This document shows positions 11,076-23,196 of a DNA stretch of 64,000 nt, in pieces; position 1 is the first letter of the stretch; each line of letters begins with the position of its first letter. Origin of the DNA: Diphasiastrum complanatum. Lineage: Eukaryota; Streptophyta; Lycopodiopsida; Lycopodiales; Lycopodiaceae. The position numbers and the translations under genes were made by a program. Where the stretch lies: the NCBI GenBank assembly GCA_029204225.1, contig CM055100.1, forward strand, positions 18,646,244 to 18,710,243. The letters are read 5' to 3'. The notes beneath the pieces are model-generated. The model did not search any database. It was given only the letters and a program-made list of their open reading frames with translations, and was not told the origin of the DNA.

Positions 11076-13820
11076 TGAACCTAACAAATCTAAACAAAAT
11101 TGCACATTATCACCACAATACCAAACATACGAATATTAAAGTAAATTATATTTGTATAGAGTCATCATAGTCAAACATATCATATTCACCAAACCTAACA
11201 ACCAGCAAAAGCTCCGAGTTGCGGAGGATATGCTCACCTGCATCCATCCACAACAACAACCATGTTAGAACAGGGACATTATTGTGGGAACTACATGTGT
11301 CTACACATGCTCTCAATTGCGCAACAAGTAGTCATTGCCAAGTTAGGTGACTCTAATTTTGTCCATATTATGAGTAAAAAAACGAACATTTTTTCAGCTT
11401 TAATCAAAGATTGGATATGGAAATCAAGACTTCAAATTTGAATGCAAGTTACTCCAATGGATTTCACTATATTAGGGGTGATTAGATTTGAACTCATTAA
11501 TTGTGTGTCCATTTTTTTGTGATTAGGACAAGGTAAATACACTTTCAAGATTCTTGACATTGGACGAGAGCAAATCATTTTTCGTAGTGAAGATCTTTGT
11601 GGATTTTTCCTCCTAGAAGCAAGTGAGAGATTTAATTCATCTAATGATTATATTTGGATTTTTCTTTTTAGAAGCAAGTGAGAGATTAACTTCAAAGTAT
11701 CGTGGCACTCATCCTACCGCTCCGTATTTATTGGCCAAACTATACTTGAAGTGCCATAAGGGTCAAAGATTAAAGCATTTCGAAAGAACATTTTAAAGAG
11801 TTTACTTGTTGTACTCTTGGATCCTCTGTGTGCACTCCATTGGCCCAAATATGATCGTTGACAATCCTCCTTGTCCGAATCCTAAGGCCTTTGCATTGTG
11901 TGCATGTACATGGTATCCACTTATCATATTGTGGTTGAAACTGGTCCAATAATCCAATTACCAATAATATGTCATTTTTTAGCACAAATTCTTTCAGTGT
12001 CATTCATGTGAAAATTGACAAATTCTAGCATGTGACGAATTTCATGTGACAAAATTTGACAAAATAGTCTTTGTACATTTAGTGCATTTGCAACTTTCAT
12101 TTGTGATGGAGTGGTGTCTTGGCTTTCCAAGAACAATATACTATATCACTATCCTCAACCAAATCGGAGTACACCACTGTTACAAATAAAAAATTATGAC
12201 ATAAATCAATATACATACATGTGATGGATCAACAGGCAGTCTACGTCGACTGGTGGAAGAGCTTGAAGATGAACCAGTCAATAGTTGTTCATTGAACTTT
12301 AGTCTTGCTTGTTCATTTCTTCTGTGATAGATCTCAAATTTTTTTTTTTGGAGGTACGATAATTTTCCTAGAATTCATGATTCCAATCAAATGTCATTGT
12401 AAGAATAAATTTGCAAGAGAAATTATATAATCATATTCAAATAAAAAATAAAGTGCAACTGATGTCAATATCAATAACAATATATACCTGCTATTGCAAT
12501 CATGAGATGAACTGCTATCTGATGATGATGACATCATCGATGACATATACACATTGTAGCCAACTACTCTATACTACATCATAAGTAATCATTATGAGAC
12601 CGTATGTACTGAACAAATACAATAAAATTTGTTAAAGACATGCCAACATCTGATCCATGTATATTCTAGTTATGCTTAATGAAAATATAATATTCTAGTA
12701 ACCTTGTTATTAAGAAAATTGCTTGGGTCGGGCAACACATAAAGATGCCCTTAAGATGATATGGTCCATATGGCCTCTTGTAGTAATCAAAATAGCTATC
12801 TCAATTTGAAATTTAACTTAATATTTGTCTTCTTCTTTCAAACCTTCACCAAAATCATTCGACTGAGTCCTATTATTTCAATTTGAGCTAATTTAGTATA
12901 ATATTTATAATGTCCTAAATTGCCATTAAGTATCATAAACTTGCAATTCGAATATGCTAGTACTGTAAGCCAAACTTCTTGACAATCTTGTTAGTTTGGT
13001 TTCATCCATGTAGATAGTGCGCGCAGGCCTATCTCAACTAATTTAAAGACGACATAGCAGTCAATGTTCGAAGCTTTCAGTTTGAACTCTTGTCCAAGAT
13101 GAGTGATGATCTATTCATTTCAAGATGAAATGAGCAAAATCAAACAATCAGTCATATACTCAATTGATTGATTGCCCACTCAATCACTCATTTGATTAAT
13201 TAATACTCGGATCGAGTTATCTAGTAATCTCTTTGGATTGGCCTAGTGTGCCATGGTATCATGACGAGCAATCAAAATGAGGTTCATACTGACAAATGTT
13301 AGGCGTCTCGATGTCTAGATTCAGAGTAACTCTTAATTTCAATATGTTATTTGTGACAAGGTCAGTTGCAACCTTGCCATACATTTTGGAAGTTCGGCTT
13401 TGACAATTATGTGTGTCATTACATGGCCATAATTCTGTGGTCACAATTACATGGATGGTTTCTATGGTCACAATTCTATCATTGTTGGCATTCTCATAAT
13501 GATCTAGAAAGATATTCTCATTACCAAAGGTATGCTGCATGGGTGTTCCACCCCGCTCTCTACAATTAGTCTCTTCAGGGTCCTTAATTGTTTGGCTCAA
13601 GTTATTTGAGTGTGATTCAAGGGTGGGTAATTAAGACGGTTGTGAAATCAGATTGGTCTCTCTTGAAATATGCATTCGTCCTTTCTATCTATGGTTGCTT
13701 TGTATGCAAGATGACATTTCCTCATTTAATTTCACTCATTTAGCTATGCAATTGACACTTGAATTCGCTCACAATTGTATGAGAAAAGTCTAGTCCATTC
13801 TCATTCATACGAGTATCTCA
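11076..13820. other. Long AT-rich non-coding stretch
   Basis: I see no well-supported gene. Two weak coding-like spots are reported separately or here: one at 11,770-12,003, and a Ser-rich minus-strand spot at about 12,492-12,545 with a GTATAT donor after it and an in-frame RNEQARLKFNEQLL segment at about 12,280-12,325. That could be a decayed two-exon gene, but I could not extend it convincingly. Confidence 0.4.
11770..12003 (-). pseudogene. Possible CACTA transposase-associated fragment
   Basis: The 77-residue frame contains WIPCTCTQCKGLRIR, then IVNDHIWANGV. This resembles the zinc-binding transposase-associated domain at the N-terminus of plant CACTA TNP2 proteins, which has a CPC-x2-C core followed by a segment ending in an HL...G motif. 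Only a short stretch matches, the neighbours give no further support, and there is no TIR nearby. It could equally be chance. Confidence 0.3.
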
Positions 13821-13970
13821 GTTTTATCAATCATAGAGTCAATCACTTTATATAATACTCAATTATTTGATTAATTGAGTATTATATACACGATGCAAAT
13901 CTACAGTTTTATCAATCATAGAGTCAATCACTTTATATAATACTCAATTATTTGATTAATTGATAGATTA
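13821..13970 (+). repeat. Two-copy tandem duplication, about 90-bp period
   Basis: CAGTTTTATCAATCATAGAG, continuing for about 60 bp to GATTAATTGA, occurs at about 13,819 and again at about 13,910 with almost no differences, implying a recent local duplication. Confidence 0.85.
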
Positions 13971-14639
13971 TCGAGTAGGACGATTATACGTATGATCAGG
14001 TGATTGCTCAATAAAATGATCAAAACAATGTCAGTCAATCATATTCTTGATGACCATTAATCAATATCTTTATTACAATTGTAAATGATATTTCAATTAA
14101 TTAGTATGATTTTATATAAGGTTATATAGGTCACACACCAACAACTAGAAAAAATATCATATAGGTCACATATCACTAAGGTCTTCAATACATCATAAAT
14201 GTTATTGATCATGGATCTAAATGACCCTATGCAACCACCATTTAGGAGGTCACATGACAAAAAAATCATGTTTTCACTATGACCATATAATTATGTCATG
14301 AAATCAAATCAAATATGACACCTAGATTTTTAACAAATCTAGATTTTCATGACATCATTGATTTGATAAAATATTGTGTCATAAAATCTCAAAAGATTTG
14401 TTAAATTAGTTGTTTAATAAAAACATGTACTATCATTATATCTCATGATTTTGTCTTTTATATCAAATCTCAACAAAAATTAAAATTTATAAAAATATAA
14501 GATTTGTAAAAAATAGTTTTATAAAAATTAAATACTATTATAATGACCCATAATTTTATCTTATATGTTCAATCATATTAAAAAAAATATATGTTTTATG
14601 TTTTTTCTTTATATTTTGGGTCAAATTTCACAAAACAAA

Positions 14640-15240
14640 TTGCTCACTGAAGTGCGAGACTGAAGTGTGAGACTGAAGTGTGGCGACTGCAATCAATCGT
14701 TCAACAACATGATATCCTCCCATAAAAAACGTGACCAATGACTCGTGGGTCGAAAAAATGACAATGGCTCGAAAAAATCAGAATGGATCGAAAATTTGCT
14801 AAGTATCGAGATTTTTTTACAAAGGCTTGAAAATGGTAAGTATTGAATTTACAAAGACTCGAAAAATTGCAAAGACTCGAAATTTTTTACAAAGACTCGA
14901 AAATTTGCAAAAGACTTGAATTTTTTTTACAAAGACTCAAAAATTTGAAAGTATCGAAAATTTTCAATGACTCAAAAAAAATCTTGAATTTTTCGAGTCG
15001 ATACAGTATCAAAAAAATCTGAAAAAAAAAAAAAAATTCTAGCATTTTTTTTTTGTGTTTTTTTTTTTTGTAAAAAATCTCAAGTATCGAAAAATATACA
15101 GTATCAAAAAATATAAAGTATCGAAAAATTTTAAAGTATGGAAAATTTACAAGGGATTGAAAAATGATAAGTATCGAAAAAATTACAAAGGATCGAAAAA
15201 ATATTTTTCGAGCCCGTGATTAAAAATTCGAGTCTTCATA
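14640..15240. repeat. Low-complexity TCGAAAA-rich tract
   Basis: Degenerate units such as AAAGACTCGAAAATTTG and AAGTATCGAAAAATT repeat with irregular spacing. It lies downstream (minus sense) of the integrase tail at 15.4 kb, where a 3' LTR would be expected. In element sense it reads TTTTCGAG-rich, like the tract at 16.9-17.8 kb. I could not define LTR ends. Confidence 0.7.
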
Positions 15241-15404
15241 CATTTTTGTATTTTCCAAGAGTAAGTATCAAATCGATGGTTTTCTAAAATTTGGGTAGGA
15301 AGATACATGGAAAAAACACACGGGAAAAATAACTCTAATCATTATACACAAGAGGATGGATCGGAGAAAAAATAGAAGAAAAAAGTAATAACCCTGAAGT
15401 CCAT

Positions 15405-15930
15405 CTTAAACATGATCTATTGTAAATGGGTCTTCATAGTATCGTCGTAGTCGGCTACCATTGACTAATGTGTCAAGGGGTATGTCTTCTAGTGTCTCTA
15501 ATTGCACGACACCATTTGAAAAAAATTCTGGACAACTTAAGGACCTTGGCTATGGAATTTCAATTTCCTTGGATGGACTTTGGAAGATGTGTAAAGTAAA
15601 ACTTTATCACCATCGTGAATATCCTTAGTCCGAACATGCCAAGCCTTCTGTCATGGTTTGTGAACTAACTGTGCATGGTAGGATATAAGTTGTATTTCAC
15701 ACAGTTTTGTCTACGTGAAAAGTCGATTCTGAACTTGGTGTTGATAAGCATTATCGTCACACAAGTGAACTTGGTGTTGATAAGCATTATCGTCACACAA
15801 GTCAGTGACATAAGCTAAAGTGACACGTAGGGAAGGAATTAAAAATTCTATTGGCATAACAACCTCTTGGCCATATACCAGCTCAAATGGTATTTTCCAA
15901 TCCGTGGGGCCTCCTCCACAAGTTTCAAAG
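15405..15930 (-). pseudogene. Ty3 integrase C-terminal fragment
   Basis: Right to left, the minus strand encodes a segment like PFELVYGQEVVMPIEFLIPS (about 15,830-15,890), the conserved block after the integrase core in plant Ty3 elements. The tail at about 15,420-15,540 reads NGVVQLETLEDIPLDT, then LVNGSRLRRYYEDP, the usual polyprotein C-terminus. There is no chromodomain. A 36-bp tandem duplication (15,734-15,802) and frame changes interrupt it. The rest of pol is missing to the right. Confidence 0.75.
15734..15802 (+). repeat. 36-bp exact tandem duplication inside the integrase relic
   Basis: GAACTTGGTGTTGATAAGCA and the following bases to CACACAAGT occur twice in direct succession without visible differences. 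Confidence 0.9.
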
Positions 15931-16900
15931 CATGTGTATATACTGAAATGATGTTGTTTTCTGAATTGAAGATCATTCTACTTTCTTCCATGCTTCATCT
16001 TCATGCATTTATTTTGGGCACTGAGGACTTGGAGATTGATCCACCATTCCACTGTGTTATGATGTTTTCTAGTTTCTGGCTCCTTGAGGAGTTTTTGTTA
16101 CAAGTGTTGAGTGACATTTGTAGCAAGCACTTTGTAGAATTCCCATTTGTTTAGTTAAAAGTTGTGTTGATTATTTAGAGTAGAATTAGCTTAATTCCTT
16201 GTTTCTTGAGTAGAATAGTTAGGAATAATTTACAATATGTAAAAATAAAAAAATAACTGAAACAGTTTGTAGAACCGTAGGAAATCGAGTCCTGAGAGAT
16301 CTTATAACCAAGATGAGCTTCCATTGCCAATCAAAGATCGAAATCAGGCTGTAGGTGTGCCATACTGACAGGCGGACACACCACCATTATAGTGGAAAAC
16401 CAAATCTGTGACTGAGCCCATTCCTTAATCGATTGTAGTTACGTGATTCCTTGCCAGTTGAAACTCGGTCATTGTGTAGAATCAGACAGAGAACTAGCAC
16501 TGAACTGAGAAGTAGTATTAGTGCTAACACTGGCCGTTGTGGCCGTTGTGAAGCATGTTCTGTGCAAACAGAATCTACAAACGTTGGCTGAATCGATGAT
16601 AAAAAAATTCTGTGTCAAATAGATGCTCAACAAACATTGTAGAATCTCAGCAAACATTGGCGCAGTTTGTCATTGCCAATCTTTTTGGCTTTAGAACAAA
16701 GAACTCGATTTTACCAGTCCATTTTTCAGTTCTTACTCACTACTGATTGCTTGTTTGCTGTCCTACGTTCCTCATTTTCACAAGCACGTATTCCATCTTA
16801 TTGTTTGTCAGATCACGATTGCTTCAGAATCCCTCTATTGATCATTCAGATTTGTGCACTTTCACTCCAAATTTTCAGGAAACCCATGGCCACATCGCTA
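15931..16900. other. Non-coding stretch
   Basis: No recognisable protein, RNA or repeat; open frames on both strands lack conserved motifs. Confidence 0.5.
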
Positions 16901-16909
16901 TCCCTCGTT

Positions 16910-17765
16910 CCATCCGACGATTTTGAATTTTTTTATTTCGTTTTACGAGTTTCTCGAATTTTTCAACTTTATCGAGTTTTCCGAATTTTCTGAATCTTTC
17001 AAGGTTTTTCAATTTTTCTAATTTCACAGTTTCCATCCGACGACCACTTAAAACACAAAAAAAATTCTGTCCGACGATCCCATTTGACGATTGCATCCGA
17101 CGACCGCCAAAAATTCAAAAAATAAAATAAAATTTGTCCTACGATTGCATCTGCCATTTTTCTCAGTTCAGTATTTTCTACTTTTCGAGTTTTTGCGATC
17201 TTAGCCCCTTTTTTTTTCTTTTTTTTTTCTTTTTTTCCATCCGACAAGTTTTGGAATCTTTCTTACTTTTCAAGTTTTTGGGATTGTAGCCATTTTCCAT
17301 CAGACGAGTTTTTTCCAAAACAATTTTTTTCGTTTTTCGTATTTTTCAGATTTTCGAGCCTTTCGAATTTTTCAAATTTTCAGATTTCTTGTAAAAAAAA
17401 TTTCTATCTGACGACGTGCATCCAACGACCACCTAACAAAAAAAAAATGTATTCGAAAATTGCACCCGACAAAAAAAAAAATTGCATCTTTTAAGATTTT
17501 TCGAGTTCCTCAGAATTTTTTGAGTCTCTCAGGAATTTTTCGAGTTTCTCGGAATATTTTGATCTTTTCGGAATTTTTGGAGTTGCTCAAGATTTTTTAA
17601 TTTTTTTAATTTTTTCAATTCTTGGATTTTTCAGTTTTTCAAGTTTCTCGGATTGTTTCGAATTTTTCAAGTTTATTTGTTTGAATTTTCTCACTTGTTG
17701 AGTTTTTGAAATTGTTTTCGAATTTTTTCAATTTTTTTGGAATTTCGACAAGCTTTGTTCAGATC
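16910..17765. repeat. Low-complexity TTTTCGAGTTTTT tract
   Basis: Dozens of degenerate TTTTCGAATTTTTC, TTTTCGAGTTT and CATCCGACGA units. It lies upstream of the plus-strand gag at 17,901 and is likely the LTR/leader of that element. It has the same composition, in element sense, as the tract at 14.6-15.2 kb, so the two Ty3 pieces may be one family. No primer site was found between it and gag. Confidence 0.65.
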
Positions 17766-17900
17766 TGACAGATCCTTTTTTTATAGGATTCCTATCGAAA
17801 ATCTAATTCAGTTTTAAGGTATTGTCAGTCACATATTTAAAAAAATATCAAAAAGAAAAAAAAACAAACAAAATAACAAAAAAGAGTTGAATCAGTTCTC

Positions 17901-19800
17901 ATGGCCAACCTATCCGAGGAAGTTATGGATGAATTCACACCGCCCAATCATCCAAATGATGAGAACAAGCCCTATCGGCTTAGATCTCAAGTAAATTAAG
18001 ATCCTGGACCATCCAGATGGACACCTAATTTTGACGATCACCTTGTTCAACATGCTTACAATACCGCAAGATCCGACAAATAAACACCCGATTGGAATTA
18101 CCAAAGTTCGATGGTAATGTGGACCCTCATCAATTTTTACAAGTCTTTGAGAATGCACGCGAAGTATATAGAGGATATACTGACAATGCAAAAGTGCAAC
18201 TTTTTTCGATGACCATGATAGATAAAGCACTAGAGTGGTTTTTTAACCTCAATCGTGATGATCAACAAGATTGGTCAGAGCCGAAAGATTCTTTCATTAA
18301 ATACTTCCAATCTTTCAGACTCACAGAAAGCCCATCTGTACGCCTTAGGAATATAAAAATAAAAAAAGATGAACACATACGTGACTATATCGAGCACTTC
18401 AAGCGTCTCAGAAGTCAAGTCCAGGAACAACCAACTGATAAAATGTTGATCATATGGTTTATGTTGGCCTTCCAAGATGCATCAGGAAAGAGCTTAAACC
18501 TAGCGAAGAGTATTTTACTCTTAAGTTTGTTATGTCTGATGTCGTTCATGAAGAAAATGAAAGTTCTGATGATGGAGACCAGAAAGAGAAAAGAGCTCAC
18601 CGTGTATTCTCTGATAATCGTCCAATTGAGCCTCGAGAGTCAGACCAAGTCTGAAAATCTCAGTTCAAGTTGATGAATCAACAATATCAACAACAAATGG
18701 AGAAACTCAACAAAGAGTTTCAACGTGCCTTAAAATCTTTCCAAAGTCAGTTGCCAGGGCAATTGCCATCTGGTAACGCTATTCATAGGCGAGAAGATAC
18801 ATGGTGCTCACAATGTTGTGGCGCACATATTGGTAATGAGCGTCCATTACACCGACCTTACGAAATGCAACATTGTATACTATGTGATATGACCACTCAT
18901 ACCACATCCAACTATAGGTACAACCCACGCAACATGAAATACTCTCGACCACAACAATACGCACCATGAGGACAACCACAAGCGCCATATAACCCACATT
19001 ATATGAGTTCAGTCCAAGTCCAAGAATTGCCTAAACAACAACCACCTCCACAACAACAACGCTTGGCACTTCCAGGTCCAAGAGGATCTACTCCACCCAA
19101 CAGGCCAAACCAACAGAACCAACCGACCCCAAGTTCAGGCCAATGTAGTGCAGAATACCACCTATGAAAACCCCAGCCTATGAATTTACTTATGATGACG
19201 GTAATCCTAACACATATGTAGATGAGACATCTGCCTCTTATTCCAATGACCAATACTATTCAGAGGAGCAACTTACACAAGTCGACCAAAATGGTTGTGC
19301 CATTTTCCCTTCAACACTTCAGAAGAGATGTTTTGTATGTTGAGAAACCACTCACTTTCAAAGTGAATGTCGACTTTGCTATGACTTTGTAGCCGAATGT
19401 GCTGATTGTATCGGAAGGCATTGCTATAAAGATTGTCCTAACCAAACCAAAAAGACAGTTCCAGCACGTAGGGTATCTGAAGAGCCGTTGCTTACTGTCA
19501 CATGTGCACAACATAGGGCCTTAGATCAGTCCAAGGACCCAACACAACCACACCCTCCAGCTAATACTTCCATGATTTCACAATCTTACCCTGACCCTAT
19601 AGAAGCTCAAAGGCAATACCATGAGTTTCGATATGAGTCTGATAGAGTTGAAGATAGGATTTCTACTCCACCATCTGCCCAGTTACCTACGCAGGGGCAA
19701 CCACCACAAGGAATAGAGGTTCTTTCTGATCTCTTACAAGCTCAAATCACTATGCCCTTCTACACGGCCGTGAAGTTTCCAAACTCCTATGGGATGCCAT
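17901..19800 (+). pseudogene. Ty3 gag with two cysteine-rich regions
   Basis: A good start at 17,901 opens MANLSEEVMDEFTPPNHP but stops after 32 codons. The capsid domain continues in a shifted frame from 18,092: LPKFDGNVDPHQFLQVFENA, WFFNLNRDDQQDW, IRDYIEHFKRLRSQVQEQP. The matching part of element A (about 49.9-50.35 kb, minus) is clearly the same family. Further on are WCSQCCGAHIGNERP (about 18,800), a Q/P-rich stretch, a knuckle-like CFVC...HFQSEC and CADCIGRHCYKDCP (about 19,330-19,440), equivalent to CFICGEIGHFMVDC and CPDCVRKQCFKDCP in A. The end (SYPDPIEAQRQYHEFRYES, about 19,590) also matches A. At least four frame breaks are present. Protease and RT do not follow; sequence changes at about 19,800. 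Confidence 0.8.
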
Positions 19801-20460
19801 ATTGCAAAGCTCCTAGTAGCCTGATGTACCAGATCCAGATGTGCATGAAAACATTGTTGCATATATAAATAGTTCCATTGGCCACCCTTTATTGGTGAAT
19901 TGTGATTTCACTAGGAATGTAAAGGGCACTTATGTAATGATATGTGCTGCTAGATCTATCAAGGTTGGAGAGGAATTGTTCATCAAGTATAGTTTCAACC
20001 GTCCTCTACCCCAATGTCTGCAAAAGACAATAAGTCAAATGTGAATATTTAAATTTTGTTGATATGCAAAGATGTACAATCCATGCATTCTTGATTGTAT
20101 TTGGTTTGCGTCATTAAATATGTCAAATGTTAGGAGCATTATTCGTCAAGCATTAATAATCATTTGCCTAGATGTTTACATAAGATAATTAGTGAAATCT
20201 AATGTACGTGAAATTTATAAATATGTAAATATGTAGAAGTGTGCAATTCTTTGAGTTCATTGACTGTTAACAAGTTGGAAGAAGAATGGTCTAATAGATA
20301 CATTGATATGTTCATACTTTTCAAACAAAGAGGTAAGTTATATTCATGCAACATTTAGATCTATCAAGTATTGGGAGGAAATGTTTATCAGGCATAGTTT
20401 CAACCTACTTCTTGTTGTTTTGGTATATAGGATTCTTCATCCTCTTTTAGTGTTGGAGAC
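19770..20460 (+). pseudogene. Possible SET-domain fragment, partially triplicated
   Basis: The frame through 19,841-20,044 includes NIVAYINSSIGH, LLVNCDFTRNVKG and ARSIKVGEELFIKYSF. The order and spacing resemble the C-terminal half of a SET methyltransferase domain (the RFINHSCxPN region, then a RDIxxGEELxxxY motif), though the N-H-S-C core is not intact. A diverged copy, FRSIKYWEEMFIRHSFN, lies at about 20,355-20,405. The sequence after the first copy (CLQKTISQM) recurs at about 20,155-20,200, so the segment is duplicated in tandem. It lies directly upstream of a CACTA relic, so it could be a host gene piece captured by that transposon. The domain call needs a profile search. Confidence 0.4.
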
Positions 20461-21390
20461 AATAATCCTCGTAATGGCCGAAGTACACGACGAATGTCAT
20501 ACAATGGTCCTCATATAAAGCAATTACCTCGCCGTCAACCTCAAGGCTTAAAAGAGATGATGAAAATTAATGAGCGCATTAATCGAGAGACTAATGCATA
20601 TGAATCTAGCTCATCTACCTTTTCACAAACAAGTTCGAACAATGAAAATGAGCTTCTAATGAATGAAGAATTTGAAGTCATGGGAGACATGTTGGATGCT
20701 ATGTACGAGAATAACAGTGCAACTAGACACAATGAACAAGATGAGGAGACACTTTTGTCTAAAGAAGAAAAGAAATTGTGAGAAGAATCAAAGACAACAT
20801 TGCACCCTGGAGCAAAGACATCTCGGTTGGCGACTTCTCTACTTCTATGAAATCTTCAAGCCAAATATAGATGGAGTCACCAAAGCCTCACATCATTATT
20901 TGAGTAAATTTTTTTTCATCTACTTGTCATTTTTGCTTTGAAACAAACTTTACAATTTGGACATCTAGTGATAATTTTCTAACATGACTTATTTTGTCAA
21001 GTACAAACTATTGAATAACAAAATTCTCTTAGAAGGGAATGTCATGCCTGAGACAAGAAATAAGGCACAAAAGATGTTGTCTAACATCGGGATGGACTAC
21101 AAGCAATATCATGCATGTTCAGAAGATTGTATTTTATATCGAGGAAGTTACGAATCACTCAAGAAATGTCCCATTTGTGATACTCCTTGATATAGAGATG
21201 ATTTGCCCTTAAGGGGCAACCATTCCGTGCAAAGTTTTACGACATTTTCCAATAATTCCATAATTGCAACGTTTATTTCGTTGTAAATCTCTTGCACAAC
21301 TTATGGACTAGCATGCACACCACACCTCTACAGATGGGATGATGAGGGTACCTTCAAATTCACCTGCATGGAAACACATCAACAAAGCAC
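20460..21390 (+). pseudogene. CACTA (En/Spm) TNP2-like transposase relic
   Basis: The region encodes, in broken frames, EEFEVMGDMLDAMYE (about 20,660), ESKTTLHPGAKTSRLATSLL (about 20,785), then AQKMLSNIGMDYKQYHACSE and DCILYRGSYESLKKCPICDTP (21,060-21,190). It closes with HFPII..LQRLFRCKSLAQLM and STDGMMRVPSNSPAWKHI (about 21,240-21,385). This is the ordered core leading into the catalytic part of plant TNP2 (Transposase_21) proteins. Several stops (for example within the LQRLF and the D-W-H positions) show decay. The catalytic remainder is replaced by copia sequence at about 21,395, and no CACTA TIR is visible here. Confidence 0.75.
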
Positions 21391-21394
21391 TATG

Positions 21395-23196
21395 CTAAGA
21401 ATTAGACTGGTCAGAAAAATCAAGGCCCTACGGTCTGATTAAGGGGGAGAGTACTTATCAAATGAAACGGCGGACTACTTACCATCATGTGGTGTGCACC
21501 ATCAGTTCACAGCCAACTACACTCCACAACAGAATGGGGTAGTTGAGCGAAAGAATCGAATACTGTTGGAAGTTGCATGATCCATGACTATCAATGCTCA
21601 ACTACCCAAGAATTTTTGGGCTGAAGCAATTTCTACAGCCTGCTATCTGCAAAATTATTCTAGCACGAAGGCAGTCGACTCCAAGACATCGTTTGAAGCC
21701 TATTACGGCTACAAACCAAGTCTGAAACACTTATGTGTATTTGGATGTCTCTGCTATGCTAAAATCCCGTCTAATTTGAGGAAGAAACTAGACCCAGTAA
21801 GCTGTAAATATATTTTTATCGGCTATTCAATGTCACACAAGGCTTATCTCGTGTATGATATTGAGACAGGTCAGATTTCAGTCAGCCGTGACGTTGTCTT
21901 CCTTGAAGACAAATTCTACATCACAGTTTTAGGGTTGTAGCCAATGTAGGAGTCTATCACAACAATTCAATTCTCCATCAATAGACATTGGCCTATGAAT
22001 GTTCAAATGCAAGAGTTTGTCCCAACAACTCCACTCACCATCGATGGGCTCAACCACAAACTGAAGCTGTCCCTGTCATCTACCTAGGAGAAACATCCAC
22101 TCAAGCACCTGCAGTTTGAAGGTCTGCAAGACAACGACAACAACTTGATTGTTTTGTCCCTCAGCCATTCATCAGTCATGATGAACCTACCATCGTTGTA
22201 GAAGTACTGTCCACATCAGATGCAGATGAATGGAAAGCTGTTATGGACGTTGAGTACAATTCCTTGATGAAGAACAAGACCTGGAGTCTTGTCAATCCTC
22301 CTGTAGGTATAAAGCCTATTGACTCCAAATGGATCTTCAAGTTTAAGCTTAAGCCAGATGGATCTATATCCAAATGAAAAGCTTGACTAGTGGTTAAAGG
22401 ATTTGAGCAAGTTTATGGAATAGATTACACTAACACTTTCAGTTCAGTGGTAAAGCATCAATCTATTCGCACCTTGATGGCTATACTGTTGCAGAGGATA
22501 TGGACATTCACCAGATGGACGTCCATACATCGTTCCTTCACAGATACATACAAGAAGACATATTCATTTATCAACTAGAAGGTTACGTCCTACTAGGCCA
22601 AGAGCATTTGGTATGTAAATTGCACAAGGCACTATATGGCCTCAAGCAAGCTCCCCGGGCCTGGTATGAAATAATCAACCACTTCTTGTTGTAGCATAAT
22701 TTCACTTATTGCTCCACAAACTCTAATGTGTATCTCGAACGAAAGGGGTCAAGCTATGTTATAATAGCATTATACGTTGATGATTCCTTAATTATCAGCA
22801 ATTCAAATCAATTATTACAAGAAAACAAAGTTCTGCTTTCATCAGAATTTGAGATGACTGATTTAGGCCCAGTTCATTACCTACTTGGTATGGAGATCAT
22901 TAGAGATCGTGCAAGCAGAAGGATTGCTATAAGACAAGAGTCCTATCTAGCCAATGTACTTCGCAGATATGGCATGGAGGACTGCAAACCGATTGACACA
23001 CCTATGAATCCAAGATCCAAGCTATCTAAAGACATGTGTCCCAAAACTCAAGCAGATCAACAAGAAATGTGTAGGTATCCTTATAAATCTGTCATGGGAT
23101 CTATAATGTATTCTATGATCTGCACATGACCTGATCTAGCATATGCGGTGAGCACGTTATCTCAGTATATGTCCAATCCAGGCCTACAACATTGGA
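21395..23196 (+). pseudogene. Copia integrase-RT fragment
   Basis: It starts inside integrase at IKALRSD followed by a stop where N is expected, then GGEYLSNET, TPQQNGVVERKNRIL (catalytic E, about 21,545) and FGCLCYAKIPSNLRKK. RT follows from about 22,215 (DEWKAVMDVEYNSLMKNKTW), with KPIDSKWIFKFKLKPDGS, two stops at about 22,376-22,388, KLHKALYGLKQAPRAW and the catalytic YVDD at 22,773-22,784. The RT thumb (PIDTPMNP) is intact to 23,129, and PDLAYAVSTLSQYMSNPG runs on after one stop to about 23,196, where similarity ends abruptly. RNase H, gag and LTRs are missing. The left end joins CACTA sequence, so this is a fragment fused at both sides. Confidence 0.85.

Noticed and set aside
12180-12545. 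Three-exon minus-strand gene with a GTATGT donor and a TTTGTAACAG acceptor
   Set aside because: The implied intron is only about 42 bases, too short for plants, and the third exon hits a stop at once.
13259-13600. 113-residue minus-strand frame as a gene
   Set aside because: No motif, no splice context, and composition like the surrounding non-coding DNA.
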